Shown here: piece by piece, positions 1 to 7,843 of the stretch
Numbering within the stretch: the first letter of the stretch is position 1
Layout: each line of letters starts with the position of its first letter
Source: Rhodospirillaceae bacterium
GTDB lineage: Bacteria > Pseudomonadota > Alphaproteobacteria > Kiloniellales > DSM-21159
Assembly (NCBI GenBank): GCA_029265995.1
Contig: JAJUFM010000022.1
Location: 1 to 32,504 of the forward strand
Direction: 5' to 3'
Length of the DNA: 32,504 bases
The notes under the pieces: model-generated
Seen by the model: the letters and a program-made list of their open reading frames with translations, nothing else
Databases searched by the model: none
Told to the model about the DNA's origin: nothing
Position numbers and translations under genes: made by a program

Positions 1-50
1 ATCCGGTCTAGACAATCGCCGCCTACGGGGCTTCCTCCGCACTCTGTCCC

Positions 51-848
51 TTAGCCATCGCCATTCTCGTCTCGTCGGAAAGGGTGAAACAGGAGCTGGT
101 GCAGCGGCAGTTCCGCGCGGCCTTCGACGCCGATCGTCATGTCGAGCCGTCGGCCGCGTGGGTTTCTGGAGCCGAACAGCCGATCCCAGAGAACCAGCAC
201 CGTTCCGTAGTTTGAATCAGTATCCTTTCGCCGGGCATGGTGGTGTACCCAGTGCAGGGCAGGGGTGATGATAAGGTTGGAGAGGTTCTTCTCCATTCGC
301 TCTGGCAGCCTCAGGTTCGAATGATGAAAGATCGCTGCCATCAGCACCAGTATTTCGAACAAGAGAACAGAGCTTAGCGGGAAGCCGAGCAGCCAGATGA
401 TGCCGGCGCGGGCCAGGGCTGACAGCATCACTTCGCCAAAGTGGAAGCGCACCGCCGAGGTGGTATCGAGAAACTGGTCGCGATGGTGCACTTCGTGGAA
501 GCGCCAGAGGAAGGGCAGCTCGTGATTTGCCCGGTGCCACCAGTAGATCAGGAAATCCAGCAGCAGCAGATCGAGCAGCAGGCCGCCCCAGCCGCTCCAC
601 CACCCCGGCCGCCAATCCAGGGAGGCTGTAGCGGCCCAAACAGTCAGCGGCACTACAAGAAGGGGGGAGAGGCCACTATTGATGAGCCAGAGCGAACCGT
701 TGCGCAGGAGGCGGGAGGCGCTGCTACGCGCCACCACGCTGGCGGGGCTGGCGGCCGGTCTAAGCCGCTCGAGCGCGAAGAACGCCAGAAACCAAAGCGC
801 GACCAGCGCCACCTTCACGCCCAGCAGCAGGGTCAGGCCTTCGTCCAT
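51..848 (-). CDS. Sterol desaturase / fatty acid hydroxylase family membrane protein
   Basis: 265-residue membrane protein of the fatty acid hydroxylase superfamily, di-iron enzymes that hydroxylate or desaturate lipids at the inner membrane. The histidine clusters are visible: HRANH at 105-109, HEVHH at 118-122, HH at 175-176 and HWVHH at 199-203, which together would ligate the two irons. Hydrophobic segments lie around 5-25, 55-75, 86-104 and 145-175. The ATG at 848 has no strong ribosome binding site. It lies 57 bases downstream of the metallopeptidase gene on the same strand, so the two may be cotranscribed. The family call is secure; the substrate (sterol, carotenoid, fatty acid or ornithine lipid) cannot be told from sequence. 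Confidence 0.88.
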   Translation of the reverse strand: MDEGLTLLLGVKVALVALWFLAFFALERLRPAASPASVVARSSASRLLRNGSLWLINSGLSPLLVVPLTVWAATASLDWRPGWWSGWGGLLLDLLLLDFLIYWWHRANHELPFLWRFHEVHHRDQFLDTTSAVRFHFGEVMLSALARAGIIWLLGFPLSSVLLFEILVLMAAIFHHSNLRLPERMEKNLSNLIITPALHWVHHHARRKDTDSNYGTVLVLWDRLFGSRNPRGRRLDMTIGVEGRAELPLHQLLFHPFRRDENGDG

Positions 849-905
849 CGCCCATGATCGGTCGCAGAAGGAGGCTGGTCTACAATGGCCGCCGCGGGTG
901 CTGGC

Positions 906-1340
906 TCATACCTCTTGTTCAATGCGTTCCATGTCCTCATCGGACAGGCCGAAATGATGGCCGATCTCATGGATCAGGACATGGCGCACGATCCTGGTCA
1001 GGTCTTCCCCGGTTTCGCACCAATAGTCGAGTATCGGGCGCCGATAGAGAAAGATGACGTCAAGGTCCTGAGCCTGATCGGAAAAGCTGCGCCGCGTAAG
1101 GTCGACGCCACGGTAGAGGCCCAGCAGGTCGAAGGGCGACTCGCAATCCAGCTCCTCCAGTACCTCGTCGTCGGGGAAATCTTCCACGCGGATGGTCACG
1201 TCGCCCAGGTAGCGGCGCAGTTCCTGCGGCACGGCATTTAGGGCTTCCCGAGCCATAGCGTCCATATCCAGCAGGCTGGGCGGCGCGCTGTGAGCTTGCA
1301 AGAACCTGGACTCAACCATGATGCTTCTCTTCATGAGCAT
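906..1340 (-). CDS. Small zincin-fold metallopeptidase family protein
   Basis: 144 residues, the usual size of the short proteins of the 'possible zinc metalloprotease' family (minimal zincin, formerly DUF1025). The zinc site is clear: H124, E125, H128 and D134 in the sequence HEIGHHFGLSD, with a glycine at the usual turn. No signal peptide is visible, so it should be cytoplasmic. Two starts are credible: ATG 1340, preceded by AAGGAAAG at a spacing of six, and ATG 1319, preceded by AAGAGAAG. It is divergent from the pterin dehydratase gene across 78 bases. The cellular substrate of this family is not established. Family membership is secure. Confidence 0.87.
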   Translation of the reverse strand: MLMKRSIMVESRFLQAHSAPPSLLDMDAMAREALNAVPQELRRYLGDVTIRVEDFPDDEVLEELDCESPFDLLGLYRGVDLTRRSFSDQAQDLDVIFLYRRPILDYWCETGEDLTRIVRHVLIHEIGHHFGLSDEDMERIEQEV

Positions 1341-1418
1341 GAATGACTTTCCTTGACCGCCATAGGCCCGGCGGCCACTTCCTTCAAGATAGTGTGTTTA
1401 ACGGAGGAACCGAGGTCC

Positions 1419-1724
1419 ATGCCTGACAAGCTGCCGGAAGCCCAACGCAAGGCTGCTCTCGCAGAACTGCCCGAGTGGTCTGAAGTCGAGGGACGAGACG
1501 CCATCCGACGTAGCTTTCAATTCAGGAACTTCAACGAAGCCTGGGGCTTCATGTCACGGATCGCGCTCACGGCCGAGAAGATGGACCACCATCCGGAATG
1601 GTTCAACGTCTACAATAGAGTCGAGGTAACTCTCTCGACGCATTCGGCTGGAGGTATTACCGACCTCGACATCAAGCTCGCAAAGGCGATGGATCGGGTC
1701 GCTGCCAGTTTGACTGCGGATTGA
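1419..1724 (+). CDS. phhB: Pterin-4a-carbinolamine dehydratase
   Basis: 101 residues, the normal length of the family. The enzyme dehydrates 4a-hydroxytetrahydrobiopterin to quinonoid dihydropterin, recycling the cofactor of aromatic amino acid hydroxylases. The active-site signature is intact: E53-K54, H57-H58-P59, W61, then NVYN and H75 in LSTH. I chose ATG 1419 because it follows a GGAGG at 1403-1407 and matches the family N-terminus; the frame is open 22 codons further upstream without homology. No phenylalanine hydroxylase gene is adjacent, so the partner enzyme is elsewhere, or the protein has another role. Confidence in the family is high. Confidence 0.93.
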   Translation: MPDKLPEAQRKAALAELPEWSEVEGRDAIRRSFQFRNFNEAWGFMSRIALTAEKMDHHPEWFNVYNRVEVTLSTHSAGGITDLDIKLAKAMDRVAASLTAD

Positions 1725-2028
1725 CGCCAAACTGTGTTATCCGCCACCACCCGAAAGCGTCAGCGGTTAATGCGGGTATACACCATCATCTAAACTAGCG
1801 GCTGGCGGTTTTCGTCTATAATCTTCTCGCAAAGGGCCACAGGGGATCCCGCGTGGGGAGCGTATTGATGGGGCGTACGGGCCGGTGAGGGGGGCGCTTC
1901 ACGCTTTCGCGAAGTGTGATGCTGCATTGCACCCGGCGAACATCCCGCATCTGCCGATCAACCAGGCAGCCGAAGCTCCAAGCGCTGGAAGCGGAAACTT
2001 TAGATAAAAATGCGGACAGGAGGCAAAA
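1725..2028 (+). promoter_or_regulatory. 304-base leader upstream of the amino acid importer
   Basis: No gene of normal size lies here. A perfect TATAAT sits at 1817-1822, but the bases 17 upstream (about 1794-1799) do not resemble a good -35. If it is used, the transcript would carry about 200 bases of leader before gltI. Inside that leader is a six-codon frame, ATG 1868 to TGA 1886-1888, preceded by GGGGAG at 1855-1860. Minus-strand open frames crossing this stretch have no recognisable protein character. Both promoter and leader peptide are candidates only. Confidence 0.35.
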
Positions 2029-2898
2029 TTGAGAAAACTCATCCTCGGCGTTGCAGCAGCGGCCATCGTTGGAGTTAGTTCGCCGATCCAAGCACAGGAT
2101 TTGGGGCCGACGCTCAACCGTATTGCCGAACGAGGCATGGTGAACCTCGGTCACCGGGAAGCCTCCGTTCCCTTCGCTTATATTGGAGATGACGGTGAGC
2201 CGGTCGGCTATTCCATCGATCTTTGCCTGCACATCGTTGACCGGATTGAGGAAGCGATCGGCGTTGAGGAACTGGAAATCCGCTACATTCCCGTAAACCC
2301 GCAGACGCGCATTCCATTGATGGCCAACGGTACCATCGACCTCGAGTGCGGCTCCACGACCAACAATTTCACCCGCCAGCAGCAGGTCGACTACGCCTTC
2401 ACGACTTTCATCACCGGCACCAAGATATTGACCCGAAAGGACAGCGGGATCGAAACGGTGGAGGATCTAGCAGGGCAATCGATCGCGTTGGCGCAAGGTA
2501 CGACCAACGAACGCGCAATTCTCCAGGCGATCGAGGAGCGGGAAATTGAGGACGTCAACGTCCTGAACGTCCGCGACCACTCGGAAGGATTTCTAGCGTT
2601 GGAAACGGACCGAGTAGATGCCTATTCCACCGATGACATTCTTCTCTATGGCCTGATCAGCACGGCGCGCGAGCCGGATCAGTATGCTGTGGTCGGTGAA
2701 TACATCTCCTATGATCCTTATGCGATCATGGTGCCGCAGAACGATTCTCAGTTCCGCCGGGTGGCCAACATGGCACTCGCGGATCTTTTCCGCTCCGGCG
2801 AGATCGAAACGATCTATGAGAAGTGGTTTGGGCCCATGGGCGTGCCAATGTCCGACGAATTGAAGGCCGCCATCAAGCTCCAGGCACTGCCTGAGTAA
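2029..2898 (+). CDS. gltI: Glutamate/aspartate-type ABC transporter, periplasmic substrate-binding protein
   Basis: 289-residue family 3 solute-binding protein. A signal peptide is evident (MRKLILGVAAAAIVG, cleavage near residue 22, before QDLGP). The segment LECGSTTNN is typical of GltI-type glutamate/aspartate binders, and the protein ends in a normal ligand-binding lobe (YEKWFGPMG). The start is TTG 2029: an AGGAGG at 2018-2023 lies five bases upstream, and the nearby ATG at 2010 is out of frame. Two permease genes and an ATPase gene follow, giving a complete importer. Acidic amino acids are the likely ligand; glutamine or another polar amino acid cannot be excluded. Confidence 0.92.
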   Translation: MRKLILGVAAAAIVGVSSPIQAQDLGPTLNRIAERGMVNLGHREASVPFAYIGDDGEPVGYSIDLCLHIVDRIEEAIGVEELEIRYIPVNPQTRIPLMANGTIDLECGSTTNNFTRQQQVDYAFTTFITGTKILTRKDSGIETVEDLAGQSIALAQGTTNERAILQAIEEREIEDVNVLNVRDHSEGFLALETDRVDAYSTDDILLYGLISTAREPDQYAVVGEYISYDPYAIMVPQNDSQFRRVANMALADLFRSGEIETIYEKWFGPMGVPMSDELKAAIKLQALPE

Positions 2899-2908
2899 GA
2901 AGGAAGTG

Positions 2909-2935
2909 GCGGGCGGCCGTCCAATGGCCGCCCGC
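2909..2935 (+). promoter_or_regulatory. Intercistronic GC hairpin after the binding-protein gene
   Basis: A perfect 10-bp inverted repeat: GCGGGCGGCC at 2909-2918 and its complement at 2926-2935, with a 7-base loop. No T-run follows, so it is not a classical terminator. A hairpin between a solute-binding gene and its permease genes commonly protects the upstream mRNA or attenuates read-through, so that the binding protein is made in excess. That role is inferred from position. Confidence 0.6.
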
Positions 2936-2955
2936 GGCAGCGGGCCAGGGCGCTT

Positions 2956-3678
2956 ATGAACTACAACTGGAATTGGGGGATCCTGTTTCAGGAACCCTAC
3001 TTTGGCTGGCTGCTGTCCGGCTTGCTTTGGACGGTGCTCGTAGCGAGCGCAGCCTGGGTCATCGCCTTCCTGCTCGGCATCCTGATCGGCATCCTGCGAA
3101 CCGTCGAGAACCGGTGGCTGCGTTTTATCGCTACCGCCTACGTCGAGCTGTTCAGGAACGTGCCACTGCTGCTGCAGCTTTTCATCTGGTACTTCGTCGT
3201 GCCGGAGCTGCTGCCCCAGGAGGTCGGACGGTGGGTCAAGCGCGATCTGCCCAATCCGGAGTACTGGAGCGCGGTGATCTGTCTCGGAACCTATACCGCA
3301 GCCCGGGTGGCTGAACAGGTGCGCTCGGGGATCAACAGTCTCTCGCGCGATCTTGTGAATGCCGGCCTGTCGCTCGGCATGACGCCGGCCCAGAACTATC
3401 TTTCGGTGAGGCTCCCGATCGCCTTCCGAATTGTGGTGCCCCCCCTGACGTCGGAGTTCCTAACCATCTTCAAGAACTCCTCGCTCGCTCTCACCATCGG
3501 GGTGCTGGAGCTGACGGCGCAAAGCAGGCAGATCGAGAACTATACCTTCCAGGGGTTTGAAGCCTTTACCGCTGCCACAATCCTCTACCTGATCATCACC
3601 ATGATCGTCGTTCTCATCATGACAGTGGTCGATCGTAGGGTCCGCATTCCGGGCTTCCTGGAAGGGCGGCATCGCTGA
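2956..3678 (+). CDS. gltJ: Amino acid ABC transporter permease (GltJ-type)
   Basis: 240-residue inner-membrane permease of the HisM/GltJ family. The first membrane segment is at about 14-40. A conserved cytoplasmic loop, reading from RSGINSLSRDLVNAGLSLGM through the QNY region, is the EAA-type contact site for the ATPase. It starts 57 bases after gltI, beyond the intercistronic hairpin, and its TGA shares one base with the ATG of the next permease gene, so translation is coupled. With GltK it would form the heterodimeric channel of the importer. Naming as J rather than K follows gene order and length. Confidence 0.9.
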   Translation: MNYNWNWGILFQEPYFGWLLSGLLWTVLVASAAWVIAFLLGILIGILRTVENRWLRFIATAYVELFRNVPLLLQLFIWYFVVPELLPQEVGRWVKRDLPNPEYWSAVICLGTYTAARVAEQVRSGINSLSRDLVNAGLSLGMTPAQNYLSVRLPIAFRIVVPPLTSEFLTIFKNSSLALTIGVLELTAQSRQIENYTFQGFEAFTAATILYLIITMIVVLIMTVVDRRVRIPGFLEGRHR

Positions 3679-4331
3679 TGCGCTTCGACTACCAGGTCAT
3701 CATCGACGCGCTGCCCTTCCTGCTGGACGGGCTGCTGCTCAGCTTTTACCTGACCGCGATCGCGATGGTCGGCGGTCTGGCACTGGGGACGTTGCTCGCG
3801 CTGATGCGAACGTCGGGAAAACTACCCCTCGTCTGGTTCGCCAAGCTGTACGTCAACTTCTTCCGGTCGTTGCCGCTCATCCTGGTCATCTTCTGGTTCT
3901 ATTTCTTGGTGCCCCTGGCCATCGGACGGCCGGTCGGCAGCCTCTATAGTGCCCTGATCGCCTTCACCCTCTTCGAGGCCGCTTACTACAGCGAGATCAT
4001 GCGCGCCGGCTTGAACAGTGTGTCCCGGGGGCAGATTAACGCAGGACTGGCTCTCGGGCTGACGTGGCGCCAGAACATGCAGTATGTGGCCTTGCCCCAG
4101 GCCATCCGGGCAATGCTGCCAGTACTGGTCACCCAGGCGATCATCCTTTTTCAGGACACCTCGCTCGTCTATGTCGTCGCCCTGCGCGATTTCATGACGG
4201 CCAGCAGCATTGTCGCCGTCCGCGAAGGCCGTTTGATTGAACTCTACCTCTTCGCGGCGGTGGTCTACTTCATCATTTGCTTCGCCGGCTCGATGTTTGT
4301 CAGGTCGCTGCAACGACGGATGGTTAGATGA
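3678..4331 (+). CDS. gltK: Amino acid ABC transporter permease (GltK-type)
   Basis: 217-residue permease, paralogous to the preceding one, with about five membrane segments and the EAA-type loop (RAGLNSVSRGQINAGLALGL). The ATG overlaps the upstream stop by one base (TGATG), and the gene's own stop overlaps the ATPase start by four bases (ATGA), a tightly coupled operon arrangement. It acts at the inner membrane as the second half of the channel for acidic amino acid uptake. The sequence is intact, with no frameshift or truncation seen. Confidence 0.9.
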   Translation: MRFDYQVIIDALPFLLDGLLLSFYLTAIAMVGGLALGTLLALMRTSGKLPLVWFAKLYVNFFRSLPLILVIFWFYFLVPLAIGRPVGSLYSALIAFTLFEAAYYSEIMRAGLNSVSRGQINAGLALGLTWRQNMQYVALPQAIRAMLPVLVTQAIILFQDTSLVYVVALRDFMTASSIVAVREGRLIELYLFAAVVYFIICFAGSMFVRSLQRRMVR

Positions 4332-5056
4332 TTGAAATCGACTCAATCAACAAGTGGTACGGCGACTTTCAGGTTCTGAAGAACTGCAGCCTGAGAGTCG
4401 AGAAAGGCGAAGTCGTCGTCGTATGCGGCCCTTCTGGCTCAGGCAAGAGCACCCTGATCAAGTGTGTGAACGGTCTGGAGCCAGTGGACAGCGGCCGTAT
4501 AACGGTCAACGGCATGGTGGTGACGGATCCATCGACACGCCTGCCGAAAGTGCGTGCCCAAATCGGCATGGTGTTTCAGCATTTCGAGCTGTTTCCGCAC
4601 AAGACGGCGCTGGAAAATCTGATGCTGACTCAGATCAAGGTCCTGCGTCGCTCCCGGCACGAGGCGGAAAGGAAGGCTCATCAGCTTTTGGAACGGGTGG
4701 GGCTTGCCGATCAGGCGGACAAGTACCCGAATGCCCTCTCTGGCGGACAGCAACAGCGGGTGGCGATCGCGCGCGCTCTCGCCATGGATCCAGTAGCCAT
4801 GCTGTTCGACGAACCCACCTCAGCGCTAGATCCCGAAATGATCAGTGAAGTGCTGGATGTGATGGTAGAGTTGGCGCGGGAGGGAATGACGATGATCGTC
4901 GTTACCCACGAAATGGGGTTCGCCCGTAAGGTTGCACAGCGCGTAGTCTTCATGGATGGAGGAATGATACAGGAGATCGCGCCGACCCCGGTCTTCTTCG
5001 AAAGCCCCTCCAGCGAGCGCGCGAAGCTATTCCTTTCCAAGATCCTGAGCCATTGA
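4328..5056 (+). CDS. gltL: Amino acid ABC transporter ATP-binding protein (GltL-type)
   Basis: 242-residue ATPase of the polar amino acid importer group. All motifs are present: Walker A GPSGSGKST at 34-42, the Q-loop near Q84, signature LSGGQQQRV at 137-145, Walker B ending in D161-E162, and the switch histidine H194. It energises uptake through GltJK. It overlaps gltK by four bases. Its 3' end overlaps the convergent MFS gene by 30 bases, so no terminator fits between them and transcripts from the two strands must be partly antisense to each other. Confidence 0.93.
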   Translation: MIEIDSINKWYGDFQVLKNCSLRVEKGEVVVVCGPSGSGKSTLIKCVNGLEPVDSGRITVNGMVVTDPSTRLPKVRAQIGMVFQHFELFPHKTALENLMLTQIKVLRRSRHEAERKAHQLLERVGLADQADKYPNALSGGQQQRVAIARALAMDPVAMLFDEPTSALDPEMISEVLDVMVELAREGMTMIVVTHEMGFARKVAQRVVFMDGGMIQEIAPTPVFFESPSSERAKLFLSKILSH

Positions 5057-6286
5057 ACGAGGCTCGTCCTCCGCGAGGAATCTGAAAGCCAGGGGGCCAA
5101 GCGCGGCCACGAGTCCCAGGCAGGCAAGAGCCAGGCCCCAGCCAAGCGGGGTGGGGCCGCCCAGATCTAGGGCCAGTCCAGCCACCAGCGGCGCCACGAA
5201 GGCAAAGCCGAAGCCGAGAAGTGAATGAACCGCCATCGTCGCGCCCCGGTGGCTCCTGGCCGCAGCAACAGCCCCCGCGGTCAGCGAGGAGGAATCGGCG
5301 ATGACCAGAATGGCGTGAAGGATAACGAGCGCTATGAGCAACTCGAGGGGGAGGAGGGTGGCGAAGCCCAGGGTGAGCGCGAGCACGCCAGAGGCTATCA
5401 TGATCAGGGTGATCGAGCGGCGGCGTCCCCACCTCAGCGCCGCCTCGTTGCCGAGTACGGAAGCCGGCAGCCCCAGCATCAAGAGGAACGTGGCCCATTC
5501 GGTGGGACTCAATCCGACGAACCTGTCCTGCCCGTGCCAGGCGAAGGCGAAGGCGAGAAAGGCGACGAGCCAGGTCCGCCAGCCGAAGAGCTCCCAGGTG
5601 TGGCAGGCATAGGCGATGTTGTAGCCAAGTGCCGTTCGATTTCGCAGGGCCGGCCGGAGGTCCAGCAAGTGCCCGGAGGTCGCGCTCGTCCGCAGACGTT
5701 CCGGGGAGGGGGGCAGCAGCAATACCGGCACGACCGCAGCCAATGTCATCGCCCCCGCTACCAGGAACGCCAGACGCCAGCCCTCCAGAGCCAGTTCCCC
5801 AGCCAGATAGGTTGAAAGCGCAAGGCCAATTGAGAAGCTGGCCAGGTAGAAGGAGGCGCCTCGGCTTTCCTGAGCCCCGCTCAGCCGATCGGTGACAAGG
5901 CGCAGCCCTACCATATAGGTCCCTGCCATTCCGAGCCCGGCGACAGCGCGCAGGAGCAATGCTGACCAGAAGCCTTCGGCGAGGAAGGCAAAGGCAAGGG
6001 TTGCCGCACCACCGAGTACCGCTGAACCGACATAGATGCGACGAGGGTCGATTCTGTCGGTAGCCGTAACCAGAACCGGCACACCGAGAAGATAGCCGGC
6101 GAAGTAGATGCCGCTGATCCAGCCACTCTGGCTGTTGGTCAGATTCCAGGCTTCCTGAAAAACCGGAATGAGCGCTGGGAAGGTGGCGTTGTTGGCAAGG
6201 CTGAGCACGTGCGCCAGGCAGGCCAGAGCTACGACATGATAGAGACGCTGTGGTCGATTCTCGGGGTCTCCGTCATGCGACTGCAT
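5027..6286 (-). CDS. Major facilitator superfamily transporter
   Basis: 419 residues with about 12 hydrophobic segments. A motif-A-like loop between the second and third segments reads TDRIDPRRIYVGS. The N-terminal half (residues 17-180) looks like the drug/metabolite exporter branches of the family, but the substrate is not recognisable. ATG 6286 lies inside the 3' end of pyrD (14-base overlap), so it is the last gene of the DUF952-pyrD-MFS operon. The final 30 bases overlap the end of gltL on the other strand. Proton-coupled efflux or uptake of a small molecule is the most that can be said. Confidence 0.85.
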   Translation of the reverse strand: MQSHDGDPENRPQRLYHVVALACLAHVLSLANNATFPALIPVFQEAWNLTNSQSGWISGIYFAGYLLGVPVLVTATDRIDPRRIYVGSAVLGGAATLAFAFLAEGFWSALLLRAVAGLGMAGTYMVGLRLVTDRLSGAQESRGASFYLASFSIGLALSTYLAGELALEGWRLAFLVAGAMTLAAVVPVLLLPPSPERLRTSATSGHLLDLRPALRNRTALGYNIAYACHTWELFGWRTWLVAFLAFAFAWHGQDRFVGLSPTEWATFLLMLGLPASVLGNEAALRWGRRRSITLIMIASGVLALTLGFATLLPLELLIALVILHAILVIADSSSLTAGAVAAARSHRGATMAVHSLLGFGFAFVAPLVAGLALDLGGPTPLGWGLALACLGLVAALGPLAFRFLAEDEPRSMAQDLGKE

Positions 6287-7340
6287 CGAGGCCTACTGCT
6301 TCGGCTGGCCCGGCGAGCCCATCGCGGCGCAAGGACTCGGCCAGATCTCTCTTGATACGGCTGACCAAGCTGGGGCCATGCAACGTAAGGGCAGTATAGA
6401 GTTGGATAAGGGAGGCGCCGGCCCGCAGCTTCCGATAAGCGTCTTCACCGCTCGCGATGCCGCCGACACCGATCAGCGGTACGCGACCTCCAGTCAGACG
6501 GTAGACAGTCTTCAGGACGGTGGTCGACATTTCGAAGAGCGGCCGGCCGCTCAAGCCGCCGGTTTCCTCGCGGTGAACGCTTCGCAGGCTTTCGGGACGC
6601 TGGATCGTGGTGTTGGAAACGATCAGGCCGTCGAGCGCCTGCTCGAGCGCCACGGCGGCAATGTCTTGCAGATCTGCTTCCGCAAGATCCGGCGCGATCT
6701 TCAGGAGCAGCGGCGGTGCGGGTTCAGGTATCGCGGTGCGAACCCGTGCCACCAGCTGCTCCAGCTCCTCGCGGCTCTGCAGAGCCCGCAGGCCCGGCGT
6801 ATTCGGGGAAGAAACGTTGATGACGAGGTAGTCCGCGTAGGGCGCGAGCGTGCGGGCCCCCAAGGCATAATCAGAGGCGGCGTCCTCCGACTCCTTGTTC
6901 TTCCCCAGGTTCACCCCTAGCAGGCCAGAGGCGCCTCTGGCGCGGTAGCGGGCGAGACGCTTTGCGGCCACATCCAGGCCTTCACTGTTGAATCCATAGC
7001 GGTTGATGACCGCTTCGTCTTCCAAAAGCCGAAACACCCGTGGCCGTGGATTGCCTGGCTGCGGACGCGGGGTGATCGAGCCCACTTCCACAAAGCTGAA
7101 GCCCATCGACAGCAGCGGCCCCATGGCCTCGGCGTGCTTGTCAAAGCCTGCGGCAATACCCAGCGGATTGCTAAATCTGCGGCCCCACACCTCGGTAGCA
7201 AGAATTGGATCGTTCGCCTCCGCTTTCGGAATGCCCACACCCAACGACAGTGCCCGTACCGTTAGGCGGTGAGCCGTTTCCGGGTCCAGGCGCCGGATGA
7301 GCGGGAAGGCGAGGTCTGCGAGGGACACCCTAGTCCTCAA
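6273..7340 (-). CDS. pyrD: Dihydroorotate dehydrogenase (quinone), class 2
   Basis: 355-residue flavoenzyme that oxidises dihydroorotate to orotate in pyrimidine synthesis and passes electrons to the quinone pool at the inner membrane. The class 2 features are present: an N-terminal amphipathic extension (residues 1-45), the FMN-binding segment NPLGIAAGFDK at 58-68, the catalytic serine region NVSSPNTPGLR at 175-185, and C-terminal SNTT and GVGGI FMN-phosphate loops. The start at 7340 overlaps the preceding DUF952 gene by 11 bases. The length is normal for the class. Identification is secure. Confidence 0.95.
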   Translation of the reverse strand: MRTRVSLADLAFPLIRRLDPETAHRLTVRALSLGVGIPKAEANDPILATEVWGRRFSNPLGIAAGFDKHAEAMGPLLSMGFSFVEVGSITPRPQPGNPRPRVFRLLEDEAVINRYGFNSEGLDVAAKRLARYRARGASGLLGVNLGKNKESEDAASDYALGARTLAPYADYLVINVSSPNTPGLRALQSREELEQLVARVRTAIPEPAPPLLLKIAPDLAEADLQDIAAVALEQALDGLIVSNTTIQRPESLRSVHREETGGLSGRPLFEMSTTVLKTVYRLTGGRVPLIGVGGIASGEDAYRKLRAGASLIQLYTALTLHGPSLVSRIKRDLAESLRRDGLAGPAEAVGLDAVA

Positions 7341-7677
7341 GCTCGGGAAATTGGTGGTGCCCCCCTGGTGTAAGGGGCAAGGGGCGCACCCAGCGAACGG
7401 CGAAGGCAGGCAAGGGGCCGTAGAGGTGGGGGAAGAGCTGGCCTCCTCGGGAAGGCTCCCACTTCAACGCCTCTCCAAGCGCATTCGTGGAAACGGCGAG
7501 TATTACCAGACCGTTTTGCCCCGCCCGGTGCTTGGCAACGCTCTCCTTTACCTGGTTGGCCGTGGAGAAGTGAATGAAGCCGTCGCGCAAATCATCATCG
7601 GAGCCGCGGTAGGTTCCGCTTTCACCGGTGGCCGTCCAGCTTTCGGCGGGACATACGTGGTAGATCGTCTTTGTCAT
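7330..7677 (-). CDS. DUF952 family protein
   Basis: 115 residues from the chosen ATG at 7677 (MTKTIYHVCP), where family similarity begins. The frame is open for 36 further codons to ATG 7785, with alternatives such as 7749, but that part is Ala/Arg-rich and lacks family character. Recognisable family features are the N-terminal IYHV segment, DGFIHFST at about residues 33-40, the central LVILAV strand, and the FPHLYGPL segment. The biochemical function of DUF952 is unknown; the fold is thought to be related to ADP-ribosyltransferase-like proteins. It overlaps pyrD by 11 bases and heads that operon. No ribosome binding site is obvious at 7677. Confidence 0.8.
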   Translation of the reverse strand: MTKTIYHVCPAESWTATGESGTYRGSDDDLRDGFIHFSTANQVKESVAKHRAGQNGLVILAVSTNALGEALKWEPSRGGQLFPHLYGPLPAFAVRWVRPLPLTPGGHHQFPELED

Positions 7678-7843
7678 GGAGTGAAAGAGTAGCTTTCTTG
7701 CGCAGCGGGTGCCAGCGCCACTTCTACGCGTAACGAACGCTTCAGCCATGCTTTTCGTGGCCGCCGTCGCAGCTTGTGCAGGCACCGATTGCGCGGCCGC
7801 TGGCAGCGGTTATGCTGACCCGAGCAGCTACTTGAGGTGAGTG

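Noticed and set aside
1816-2232. A 138-codon minus-strand frame across the gltI leader and start
   Set aside because: It covers the signal-peptide region of gltI in antisense, has no supported start, and shows no recognisable protein character.
3822-4346. A 174-codon minus-strand frame opposite gltK
   Set aside because: It is a shadow of a well-conserved permease gene, highly charged and without family similarity.
5225-5815. A 196-codon plus-strand frame opposite the MFS gene
   Set aside because: Its composition (Gly, Arg, Gln, Glu rich without structure) is that of an antisense shadow; the MFS protein opposite is a clear membrane transporter.
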